This document shows positions 15,918 through 23,543 of a DNA stretch of 64,000 nt, piece after piece; position 1 is the first letter of the stretch, and every line of letters starts with the position of its first letter. The stretch is from HGM11501 sp045123995 (GTDB lineage: Bacteria; Bacillota; Clostridia; CAKSNL01; HGM11501). The position numbers and the translations under genes were made by a program. The notes beneath the pieces were generated by a model, which made no database searches, was not told the DNA's origin, and saw only the letters and a program-made list of their open reading frames with translations. The stretch is taken from NCBI GenBank assembly GCA_045123995.1, contig JBGVKY010000023.1:17388-81387 (forward strand). Direction: 5' to 3'.

Positions 15918-17705
15918 TTACTTATTCTTTGTAGCTGCTTTTATAACCAAAAGTGTACCAACCATAAGGATGATTCCCAAGGGAAGCATAATATATGCAT
16001 TCTGTACGAAGCCTGCAATCAAGTAGCAAACCAGAGAAACTCCCGCAACTGTAAGTGCGTAAGGAAGCTGAGTGGTTACGTGGTTGATGTGATTTGACTG
16101 GCTTCCTGCCGATGCCATGATTGTGGTATCGGAAATGGGTGAGCAATGGTCACCGCAAACAGCACCTGCCATGCAGGCAGAAATTGCGATGATGCAAAGA
16201 GTGTTATCTAAGCTGCCACCGAATACTGCAAGTACAATGGGAATGAGTATTCCGAATGTGCCCCATGAAGTTCCTGTTGCAAAGGAAAGACCTACAGCAA
16301 TCAAGAATACGATAGCGGGGATAAGAGCCATTACGGCAGTTCCGTTAATTCTTACAAATTCTGCAATTAAAACCTTTGCGCCCAAAGAATCGGTCATAGT
16401 CTTAAGAGTCCAAGCACAAGCCAGAATCATAATAGCGGGAACCATTGCCTTGAAGCCCTCGGGAATGGAATCCATGCAGTCTTTGAACTTGAGAACTCTT
16501 CTTGCCATAAAGTAAATTATGCTGAATATAAGACCTGCGAATGCGCCGTATACAAGACCTACAGAGGCATCAGCATTGGAGAATGCAACCATGAAGTTCC
16601 TGTAAGCATCACCCTCTGCGAAGAATCCGCCTGAATAGATAAGACCAAGTATGCAGGATACGATAAGTACCAAAACGGGAGCAACCAAATCCCATACGCT
16701 GCCTTTACCCTCTTCATCCTTAGCTTCCAAAACCTTGAACATTTCTGCATCTTCAGAGGAGAAAATGTCTCCTGCTTCTGCAGCGATTTCATGCTTTTTC
16801 ATGGGACCGTAATCAAATCTCATAAGAGCGATTACTATCATCATAACTATTGTTAAAATAGCGTAGAAGTTCCATGGAATAGCCTTTATGAAAAGTGAAA
16901 ATCCGTTTTGTCCCTCGGGAACAAAACCTGCAACTGCCGCAGCCCATGAAGAAATGGGAGCTATGATACATACGGGAGCTGCTGTAGCATCTATTACATA
17001 AGCAAGCTTTGCTCTTGAAAGCTTGAACTTATCTGATACAGGTCTCATAACAGAGCCAACTGTAAGACAGTTAAAGTAGTCGTCAACGAAAATAAGTACA
17101 CCGAGTGCAACTGTTGCAAGCTGCGCTCCAACCTTGGATTTAATGTGCTTTGCAGCCCATCTTCCGAATGCAGCTGAGCCACCTGCCTTATTCATAAGAG
17201 AAACTATTGCTCCAAGTACGATAAGGAAGATTATAATACCGATGTTGTAGGAATCAGCCACAGATGAAATAAATCCGTCAACGAAAAGATGGTCTATTGT
17301 GCCTGTAAAGCTGAAGTTTGAATATAAAAGTGCACCTGATAAAATCCCTATGAAGAGAGAAGAATAAACCTCTTTTGTTATAAGTGCAAGTGCAATTGCA
17401 ATGATGGGAGGAAGAAGTGAAAGCCAGGTTGCATAGAAAGGAATTTCCTCTCTCACCTTGGCAAGAGCCTGGTCAAGTTCACTTTTGAACTCCTCTGTGT
17501 TTTCTACATTGTCTGCATAGCCGTCGATAAACTCGGTGGCAAGAGCCATTTCGTCTATCTCTTCTTCTACTTCTGCCACTTCTATAATTTCTTCTGCAAT
17601 TTCTGTTTCTTCAGGTTCAGCCATAACGGTCATAAAGCCTGACAGCATAACGGAAAAAGCAAGCATAAGGCAGAAAAGAATTTTAATGTTCTTTGCGTTT
17701 TTCAT
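15918..17705 (-). CDS. NhaC-family transporter, probable lysine transporter (LysW-like)
   Basis: A 595-residue membrane protein whose core (residues about 90-590, roughly 11-12 helices) is the NhaC Na+/H+ antiporter family. Typical blocks are LGVLIFVDDYFNCLTVGSVM, IDATAAPVCIIAPISSW, FATGTSWGTFGILIP and VCGDHCSPISDTTIM. The lysine riboswitch directly upstream argues that it moves lysine; NhaC-like genes under L-boxes have been proposed as the LysW lysine transporter. The N-terminus is odd: a signal-peptide-like segment (1-29) and a Glu-rich stretch to about residue 88 precede the first core helix, and would sit outside the cell if cleaved. Transport of lysine is an inference from regulation. 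Confidence 0.85.
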   Translation of the reverse strand: MKNAKNIKILFCLMLAFSVMLSGFMTVMAEPEETEIAEEIIEVAEVEEEIDEMALATEFIDGYADNVENTEEFKSELDQALAKVREEIPFYATWLSLLPPIIAIALALITKEVYSSLFIGILSGALLYSNFSFTGTIDHLFVDGFISSVADSYNIGIIIFLIVLGAIVSLMNKAGGSAAFGRWAAKHIKSKVGAQLATVALGVLIFVDDYFNCLTVGSVMRPVSDKFKLSRAKLAYVIDATAAPVCIIAPISSWAAAVAGFVPEGQNGFSLFIKAIPWNFYAILTIVMMIVIALMRFDYGPMKKHEIAAEAGDIFSSEDAEMFKVLEAKDEEGKGSVWDLVAPVLVLIVSCILGLIYSGGFFAEGDAYRNFMVAFSNADASVGLVYGAFAGLIFSIIYFMARRVLKFKDCMDSIPEGFKAMVPAIMILACAWTLKTMTDSLGAKVLIAEFVRINGTAVMALIPAIVFLIAVGLSFATGTSWGTFGILIPIVLAVFGGSLDNTLCIIAISACMAGAVCGDHCSPISDTTIMASAGSQSNHINHVTTQLPYALTVAGVSLVCYLIAGFVQNAYIMLPLGIILMVGTLLVIKAATKNK

Positions 17706-17732
17706 TTTTTTACCTCCATTTTTAAATTAAAT

Positions 17733-17763
17733 AAGCTGCAGAGCCCAAAGGTACCTGCAGCTT
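17733..17763 (-). terminator. Expression-platform hairpin of the lysine riboswitch
   Basis: AAGCTGCAG and CTGCAGCTT form a 9-bp perfect stem on the minus strand with a 13-nt loop, followed by TTATTTAATTT. It lies between the aptamer and the transporter start codon, so it is a probable terminator controlled by lysine. Confidence 0.72.
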
Positions 17764-17779
17764 AAAAAAGTGTCATACT

Positions 17780-17945
17780 CTAAGATAGCTCACCGCAGAT
17801 GCGACAGTGTAATGCATATTCTGCATTACCCCAGTAAGTTAAGCCAGGCAGACTTAAACTCCTTCGGCAAAAGCCCCTTTCCTCCTTCTCCCATGCCTGA
17901 AGTTTCAAAAAGAAGTACTTTTGACTTTCGCGCCTCTATCACTCA
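17780..17945 (-). ncRNA. Lysine riboswitch (L-box)
   Basis: Read on the minus strand the leader contains the conserved L-box core in order: GATAGAGGCGCGAAAGTC with AAAAGTA, then GGGAGAAGGAGGAAAGGGGC, then TTGCCGAAG, then GCCTGGCTTAACTTACTGG, then ACACTGTCGCATCTGCGG, then TGAGCTATCTT. The closing stem pairs GATAG (17940-17936) with CTATC (17788-17784). L-boxes bind lysine and usually terminate transcription when lysine is plentiful. The only downstream gene is the NhaC-type transporter. Confidence 0.93.
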
Positions 17946-18010
17946 TTTTCTTAATTCTACCATAAACTCCATATTTCGTCAAGTTTTTTATATTTTTTTA
18001 TTATCCTCCC

Positions 18011-18039
18011 TTGCAATAAATAAAATTAAATGTTATACT
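18011..18039 (+). promoter_or_regulatory. Promoter of the zinc-ribbon membrane protein gene
   Basis: TTGCAA (18011-18016), 17-nt spacer, TATACT (18034-18039). Confidence 0.7.
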
Positions 18040-18074
18040 GATAAAAAACATATTATAAGAAAGGATTGAATCAC

Positions 18075-18602
18075 TTGAACAAAAGCATCGGAAAAACAAT
18101 AACAAAAGCTGCAGCCATCACTCTGGGGGCTCTTTTACTCTTGGCAGGTCTTATCAATCCTTTAACTCATTATGCAGGGCTGGAAAATCCCGCCATATGC
18201 GACACCGTCACCTTCAATGAACGGAGCGACGGGCTTTATGACATAAATATAAGCTATCACTACTTTGTCTCCGGCAGGGAGTATCAGGGCTCTTTAAAAA
18301 CCACTGGGGAATATGATGAGACCATTTCTCTTTCAACCCATTATGTCAGATATCTTCCCCTTCTCCCCTCCCTTGGAATTTTAGATTCTTTCTATAAACT
18401 TCCCTTAGAAAGCATCCTTTCAGCTTCCTTTGGCTTTGTCTTTCTTGTTTTGGGGCTTTTTATAAAAACCGCAAGAAAGGAGTCCAAAACAAAGGCAAAA
18501 GAAACCCCTATCAAAAAAGCTTTTGTCTGTCCCGCCTGCCTTAAGGAAGTTGATTCCGACAGTATATTCTGTAATTACTGCGGAAGAAAAATATTGTTTT
18601 AA
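18075..18602 (+). CDS. Two-TM membrane protein with C-terminal zinc ribbon
   Basis: A 175-residue protein of unknown function. Helix one is residues about 10-30 (AAAITLGALLLLAGLINPL). A beta-rich extracytoplasmic loop of about 80 residues follows, including INISYHYFVSGREYQG. Helix two is about 115-137. A cytoplasmic tail then ends in a zinc ribbon (CPACLKEVDSDSIFCNYCG). TTG 18075 is preferred over TTG 18066 because AAAGGA lies 9 nt upstream of it and touches the earlier one. The gene stands alone between its promoter and a bidirectional terminator. The loop resembles DUF3592-type segments, but I would not assign it. Confidence 0.7.
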   Translation: MNKSIGKTITKAAAITLGALLLLAGLINPLTHYAGLENPAICDTVTFNERSDGLYDINISYHYFVSGREYQGSLKTTGEYDETISLSTHYVRYLPLLPSLGILDSFYKLPLESILSASFGFVFLVLGLFIKTARKESKTKAKETPIKKAFVCPACLKEVDSDSIFCNYCGRKILF

Positions 18603-18611
18603 ATAGTAGCA

Positions 18612-18644
18612 AAAAAGCTTGTGTGGATTTCACACAAGCTTTTT
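18612..18644. terminator. Bidirectional terminator before topB
   Basis: AAAAAGCTTGTGTG pairs with CACACAAGCTTTTT around a short loop, between convergent genes. Confidence 0.92.
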
Positions 18645-20736
18645 AATTGAAATCAAATACTACTTTCTTCTCTTCGTCAAGCTTAAGGTAAGCATCAAAG
18701 GTTTTTCCGCTTTTCTTAGATACAAAACCCTGTATCTTATACGTCTTTCCCGTTTTTAAGAGCTGTTTTACATTGGCAAGGGAAATTTCCCTCTGGCAGA
18801 TGTTTCCGCCAATTTTAAATGTACAGCCTTCTTTATACCCCTTACATCCGTAACCGAAGCGGTTTCTTATAACCTCTTTTCCGCAGAGGGGACAAATTCC
18901 CGCCACATCTCCGAAAAAGCCGGTGTCCTTATCTCTCTCCGGCGGTGCGGCGTTTTCCTTGAACACCGAAAGGATTTCTTCTTTGGCAATTTTTAGGCTG
19001 TCTTCTATTTCAAATTCGCCCCTATAAACCTTTTTAAGAGCTTTACCAAGCTCACTGGTCTTATATTTATCCATGCTTATATTCATTTTAGATAGGGACT
19101 CTATTAAAAATTCTCCCCCGGGAAGTATGGTATAAACGTCCTTTTTAAGGCTTATATATCCGCTTTTTTTGGCATTATCGATAATTCCCGTTCTGGTTGC
19201 CTCGGTACCAAGCTCAAGCCCCTCAAAGATGGCGCGATATTCTTCAGTATCGTCGTCATCCTTAGCCTCCGCCAGATCCTCCTTGAAAGGATTTTTAAGA
19301 TAGTTATTAAGTGTTTCTATGGTATAATGCTTTGGCGGCGAGGTTTCCTTTTCTGTCAGCACAAATTCTGTATTTACTTTATCTCCCTTTTCAAGATTGG
19401 GCAAAACCTTGTCTTTTTTTCCGTAATCATCATATTTTGTCCAGCCCGGCTCTATCATGACTACTCCCTTTAGGTTAAAGGTCTCCAAAGTGCCTATATC
19501 TATGGTAATTTCCGTTTTCTGCACCTTGCAGTCTTCCTTGCAGAAAACAGCTGCAAAACGGCGCATCACAGTGCTGTATACCTTATATTCCGCTTCTGAA
19601 AGGCTTTCTTTTTTAGGAATTTTGTGTGTGGGTGTCAGAGCGGAATGAGACTCTATTTTAGAATCGTCAAATATAGTCTTTTTGTCCTTGAATTCCAGAT
19701 CGTACCCTAAATCAATGAAGGCTGAAATTATATTTTTGATTTTCCCGGCTTCTGCCTTGGCAAGATATTCTGAGTTTGTTCTGGGGTAGGTCACATAACC
19801 CTTTTCATAAAGTCCCTGAAGAACTTTAAGACTTTCTTCCATGCTCATTTTATACTTTTTACCAAGTACATTCTGAAGCTTTGTAAGAGAATAGAGCTTC
19901 CCCGGTGACAAAATATCCTTTTTTGTTTTCTTTTCCGTAACTCTGGCTTCTGCTTCATTTAATTTATTGCAGTAGTCTGCCCCCTCTGAAAGTTCTTCTT
20001 TTGAAAACTTTTTCTTACTTAAAAGCTCAATTTCTTCTCCTTTTGTTTCGCATTTTGACAAAGGAGCATAATAGATTTCGCTCTTAAAGTTTTTAATTGC
20101 CATATCCCTGTCGTAAATAGCTTTTACGATGGGAACTATAACTCTTCCCACACGTAAAAGTGTACCTGTTTTCAAAGTTGCATAACGCGTAAGATTTACC
20201 CCGTAAAGCCAGTCGATATATGTTCTTGCATAGCCTTCCTTGGCTAAAAGCTCATATTCCGACTCATCTTTCATGGTTTTAAGACCCTCTAATATAGTTT
20301 CATTAGTCTGGTCAGGGAGCCATAGTCTTTTAAATTTCTTTCCCTTGGGCTCTGATTTACTCACACAGGTTCTTATTATAATTTCACCCTCACGGTCGGA
20401 GTCCCCTGCATTTACGATTGTATCAACATCGCCTCTGTTGCAAAGGCTTTTTATGGTCTCAAACTGATTTTTAACCCCCGAATCCACTTTTCCGTCTTTA
20501 TCCTTTTTAAGGTCAAACACAAATTTTTCGGGAAAGCACGGAATATTATCCAAAGACCATCGCCCCGTCTCTGAGGGCTTGTAATATTCAATATCACAAA
20601 GAGAAAACAAATGACCGAAAGCCCAGGTTACAATGTATCCTGAGCCCTCAAAATAATTTCCCTTTTTATTCATTTTTCCGATAGCCGATGCGATGTTTCT
20701 GGCAAGGCTCGGTTTTTCAGCGATTATCAATATCAT
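18643..20736 (-). CDS. topB: DNA topoisomerase III
   Basis: A 697-residue type IA topoisomerase that decatenates DNA through a transient single-strand break. It opens with the Toprim fold (ILIIAEKPSLARNIASAIG; acidic DSDREGEI near residue 115). It has the IDWLYGVNLTRYAT block and the active-site Tyr in GYVTYPRTNSEYLA. A C-terminal zinc finger (CPLCGKEVIRNRFGYGC) precedes a final KSGKTFDAYLKL module typical of Firmicutes TopB. Although copies often travel on conjugative elements, this one lies in chromosomal context outside the mobile element. Confidence 0.95.
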   Translation of the reverse strand: MILIIAEKPSLARNIASAIGKMNKKGNYFEGSGYIVTWAFGHLFSLCDIEYYKPSETGRWSLDNIPCFPEKFVFDLKKDKDGKVDSGVKNQFETIKSLCNRGDVDTIVNAGDSDREGEIIIRTCVSKSEPKGKKFKRLWLPDQTNETILEGLKTMKDESEYELLAKEGYARTYIDWLYGVNLTRYATLKTGTLLRVGRVIVPIVKAIYDRDMAIKNFKSEIYYAPLSKCETKGEEIELLSKKKFSKEELSEGADYCNKLNEAEARVTEKKTKKDILSPGKLYSLTKLQNVLGKKYKMSMEESLKVLQGLYEKGYVTYPRTNSEYLAKAEAGKIKNIISAFIDLGYDLEFKDKKTIFDDSKIESHSALTPTHKIPKKESLSEAEYKVYSTVMRRFAAVFCKEDCKVQKTEITIDIGTLETFNLKGVVMIEPGWTKYDDYGKKDKVLPNLEKGDKVNTEFVLTEKETSPPKHYTIETLNNYLKNPFKEDLAEAKDDDDTEEYRAIFEGLELGTEATRTGIIDNAKKSGYISLKKDVYTILPGGEFLIESLSKMNISMDKYKTSELGKALKKVYRGEFEIEDSLKIAKEEILSVFKENAAPPERDKDTGFFGDVAGICPLCGKEVIRNRFGYGCKGYKEGCTFKIGGNICQREISLANVKQLLKTGKTYKIQGFVSKKSGKTFDAYLKLDEEKKVVFDFN

Positions 20737-20752
20737 ATTTTCACCAAATTAT

Positions 20753-20808
20753 AAAAACGGGAGTGCGGGAAGTTCCTTTAAGGAAAATTCCGTGCCATCC
20801 CGTTTTAT
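20753..20808 (-). terminator. Terminator of the amino-acid ABC transporter operon
   Basis: A long imperfect hairpin: AAAACGGGA pairs with TCCCGTTTT at its base and GGAA/TTCC pairs inside. It lies just past the ATPase stop codon on the minus strand. Confidence 0.75.
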
Positions 20809-20812
20809 TTTA

Positions 20813-21541
20813 TTATAGAACCTTACTTAAGAAGGACTTTGTTCTTTCGTTTTTGGGATTTGTAAATATCTCCTCGGGAGTGCCCTCTTCCATAACGATA
20901 CCCTCGTCAATGAAAAGCACTCTGTCCGCAACTTCCTTGGCAAATCCCATTTCGTGGGTTACCACCACCATGGTCATGCCTTCCTTTGCCAGTTCCTTCA
21001 TAACCTGCAATACCTCTCCTACCATTTCAGGGTCAAGAGCACTTGTAGGTTCGTCAAAAAGCATAACCTCGGGATTCATGGCAAGGGCACGAGCAATCGC
21101 AACTCTCTGCTGCTGACCGCCTGAAAGCTGTCCCGGATATGCATCTGCCTTTTCAGGAAGCCCTACTCTTTCAAGAAGAGATATAGCCTTTGCCTCTGCT
21201 TCCTTTTCACTCATAAGCTTAAGCTTTACGGGTGCAAGCATAATATTTTTCTTAACGGACATATGAGGAAAGAGATTAAACTGCTGAAATACCATACCCA
21301 TTTTCTGACGAAGCTTATTTATATCCTGCTTGGGATCGGTAATATCCGCATTCTTGAAGTAGATATGTCCCTCTGTAGGCTGTTCAAGAAGATTAAGGCA
21401 ACGTAAAAATGTAGACTTTCCGCTTCCCGAAGGACCAATTACACATACAACCTCACCCTTTTTGATATGCTGGTCGATACCGTTTAATACAACATGGTCG
21501 CCGAACGCCTTTTTAAGACCATTAACGTTTATCACTTTCAC
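20813..21541 (-). CDS. Polar amino-acid ABC transporter ATPase (GlnQ/ArtP-like)
   Basis: A 242-residue ATP-binding subunit. Walker A is GPSGSGKST, the signature is LSGGQQQRVAIARAL, and Walker B is VMLFDEPTSALDPE with VVVTHEMGFA as the switch His. It energises import by the permease, whose gene it overlaps by 20 bp. Length and motifs are those of the PAAT family. It is the third gene of the binding protein-permease-ATPase operon. Which amino acid is carried cannot be read from the sequence. Confidence 0.93.
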   Translation of the reverse strand: MKVINVNGLKKAFGDHVVLNGIDQHIKKGEVVCVIGPSGSGKSTFLRCLNLLEQPTEGHIYFKNADITDPKQDINKLRQKMGMVFQQFNLFPHMSVKKNIMLAPVKLKLMSEKEAEAKAISLLERVGLPEKADAYPGQLSGGQQQRVAIARALAMNPEVMLFDEPTSALDPEMVGEVLQVMKELAKEGMTMVVVTHEMGFAKEVADRVLFIDEGIVMEEGTPEEIFTNPKNERTKSFLSKVL

Positions 21542-22304
21542 GCAACCTCCTTTCGAGAATTCCCAGAAGTTTGGTTAAGATAATTACCAGTACAAGGTAA
21601 ATAAGCGCAAGGCTTACGTAAGGAATTGTCGCAGTGTATGTTTTACTAACAATAACCTGAGCTGCCTTGGTTACATCCTGTAGTGCAATAACCGTAACAA
21701 GAGATGTTTCTTTCAAAAGTGCGATAAGTTCATTTCCCAACGCAGGAAGTATATTTTTAAATGCCTGAGGTATTATTATGTAGCTCATTGTCTGGCGGTA
21801 GTTAAGTCCTAAGCTTCTGCCTGCCTCTGTCTGTCCCTGAGATATGGACATAATGCCCGAACGTGCAATTTCAGCCACATACGCACCCGAGTTGATACCC
21901 AAAGTTATAACGGCACAGAGTATAGTATCAAAGCTTCCCTTGGGAACCATAACAACAAAGCCCATGATAAGAAGCTGTACCATTAAAGGTGTTCCTCTTA
22001 ATACAGTAACATAGATTTTGCATATATTATTCAGAATACGCAGAAAGATATTGGGTTTCTTTCGCATACTGTCGCATGAAGAACGGATGACCGCCACAAT
22101 CATACCGATAATCACACCTAAAATAAGTGCACCTATTGTTACAATGAAAGTGGTTTTAAGTCCGTCAGTAAAAAATCTCCAACGATTTTCATGTATGAAC
22201 ACCTGATAAAATTGGAATATAAGACGCTGCAACCCTTCGGGAAGAGAATTAACCCATACCGGGGCTAAGCCCTCAATCCATTTTGCAAATGTGAGAACAC
22301 TCAT
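21522..22304 (-). CDS. Polar amino-acid ABC transporter permease
   Basis: A 260-residue His/Glu/Gln/Arg/opine-type permease with a cytoplasmic/amphipathic N-terminus and about five membrane helices. The coupling motif is the EAA loop (GRSLGLNYRQTMSYIIIPQAFKNILPALGNE). TVLRGTPLMVQLLIMGFVV is typical of the family. Its end overlaps the ATPase gene. A strong hairpin separates it from the upstream binding-protein gene, presumably giving more binding protein than membrane complex. Confidence 0.92.
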   Translation of the reverse strand: MSVLTFAKWIEGLAPVWVNSLPEGLQRLIFQFYQVFIHENRWRFFTDGLKTTFIVTIGALILGVIIGMIVAVIRSSCDSMRKKPNIFLRILNNICKIYVTVLRGTPLMVQLLIMGFVVMVPKGSFDTILCAVITLGINSGAYVAEIARSGIMSISQGQTEAGRSLGLNYRQTMSYIIIPQAFKNILPALGNELIALLKETSLVTVIALQDVTKAAQVIVSKTYTATIPYVSLALIYLVLVIILTKLLGILERRLRESDKR

Positions 22305-22344
22305 TTGCCTGCTCCTTTCGGAAGTAATTTTTTATGAATTGATA

Positions 22345-22385
22345 CTTAAGGGGACGGTGACTGCAAAAAGCACCGTCCCCTTTTA
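22345..22385 (-). terminator. Intercistronic hairpin in the ABC transporter operon
   Basis: AAGGGGACGGTG pairs with CACCGTCCCCTT around an 11-nt loop. It lies on the minus strand between the binding-protein stop and the permease start. It could act as a partial terminator or stabilise the upstream mRNA. Confidence 0.85.
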
Positions 22386-22405
22386 GTTTCAGTTGGTTTA
22401 CTGAA

Positions 22406-23152
22406 TTATTCAGCCTTTATGTACTTTCCAACGATTTCGTCGATTGTACCATCAGCCTTAAGTTCAGCTAAAGCAGCGTTGAATGCATCAAGAAGTTCTG
22501 TATCTTCCTTAGCGAAAGCTGCTGCATAGTTTTCTGTGATGTATTCTGTTTCAAGAATCTTAAGTCCTTCGTTAGCTTCAACGAATGCCTTTGCAGGCTC
22601 GTTGTCAATAACTACACAGTCAACCTGACCATTCTGAAGTGCCTGAACAGCGAGTGCTCCGTTGTCATAACGTGCAACTGCATCTTCGCCGTAGTCGCCT
22701 GCACAGTAGATGTCACCTGTTGTACCGGTCTGAACACCAATCTTCTTTCCTGCAAGGTCATCGATAGAAGCGATTTCGGAGCCTTCTGCTACGATAACCA
22801 CCTGAATACCTGTTGCATAGGAATCAGAGAAGTTAACGGCTTCCATTCTTTCCTCTGTTACAGTCATACCTGCAAGTACAACATCAACTGAACCTGAAGA
22901 TACTGCTGTGATAAGAGAATCGAAAGCCATGTCCTTGATTTCAAGAGTCTTGCCCATCTTTTCAGCAATAGCAGCTGCGATTTCAGCATCGATACCTATG
23001 ATAGCGCCGTTTTCGTCAACCATTTCATAGGGAGGGAATGCTGCGTTTGTTCCCATTACAAGAACGTTTGTTTCTTCTGTCGCCTCTTCGCCGCATCCTA
23101 CTAATGCGAATACCATTAAAAGAGCCAACATGAGTGCCAATAACTTTTTCAT
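22406..23152 (-). CDS. Amino-acid ABC transporter substrate-binding lipoprotein
   Basis: A 248-residue class-3 binding protein. The lipobox is ALVGC with Cys20. The mature part shows the SBP_bac_3 pattern: NAAFPPYEMVDENGAIIGID, EIAAAIAEKMGKTLEI, GMTVTEERMEAVNFSDSYA and IGVQTGTTGDIY. The Arg of TEER and the Asp of VVIDNEP are the usual contacts for an amino-acid backbone. It is the first gene of the operon behind a TTGCAT-N17-TATAAT promoter. Confidence 0.94.
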   Translation of the reverse strand: MKKLLALMLALLMVFALVGCGEEATEETNVLVMGTNAAFPPYEMVDENGAIIGIDAEIAAAIAEKMGKTLEIKDMAFDSLITAVSSGSVDVVLAGMTVTEERMEAVNFSDSYATGIQVVIVAEGSEIASIDDLAGKKIGVQTGTTGDIYCAGDYGEDAVARYDNGALAVQALQNGQVDCVVIDNEPAKAFVEANEGLKILETEYITENYAAAFAKEDTELLDAFNAALAELKADGTIDEIVGKYIKAE

Positions 23153-23193
23153 AATATTACCTCCAAAATTTGTTTTCCAGTATAACCTCGTAC

Positions 23194-23222
23194 ATTATAG
23201 CAAAGATTTCATTTTTATGCAA
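23194..23222 (-). promoter_or_regulatory. Promoter of the amino-acid ABC transporter operon
   Basis: Minus-strand TTGCAT (23222-23217), 17-nt spacer, TATAAT (23199-23194). Confidence 0.8.
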
Positions 23223-23433
23223 GCTTTTTTTATAAAAATAAATTTTTCCACATTAAAAATGTCAGTTTTTTCTCTCTCGCAACCTCCGAAACTCTCATTT
23301 TTTATGCACTTTCACCATTTTTTCGCACCTCATTTTCAGCGTATAAATCCCATTCTCTGCCAAAAGCCTGTACTTTTCTGTATTTTTTCCACATAACCTC
23401 ACTATTTTCTCCTATTTTTATTAAAAATAACTG
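23223..23433. other. Intergenic stretch without recognised feature
   Basis: An AT-rich, pyrimidine-rich intergenic stretch between two divergent promoters. I see no hairpin, repeat or convincing small gene in it. Confidence 0.6.
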
Positions 23434-23462
23434 TTTACTTTTTCAAAGTAATTTGGTATAAT
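23434..23462 (+). promoter_or_regulatory. Promoter of the VanW-type gene
   Basis: TTTACT (23434-23439), 17-nt spacer, TATAAT (23457-23462). Confidence 0.68.
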
Positions 23463-23543
23463 ATATAGAAGCGATATAAATTCAATCATTACGTTTTTCC
23501 GCTTTTTTAGAGGGAAAACTTTTCAGGGAGGAACGAAAATCCA

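Noticed and set aside
18643..20736. topB as evidence for a second mobile element
   Set aside because: No relaxase, integrase or repeat is found around it, and its terminators and neighbours look chromosomal.
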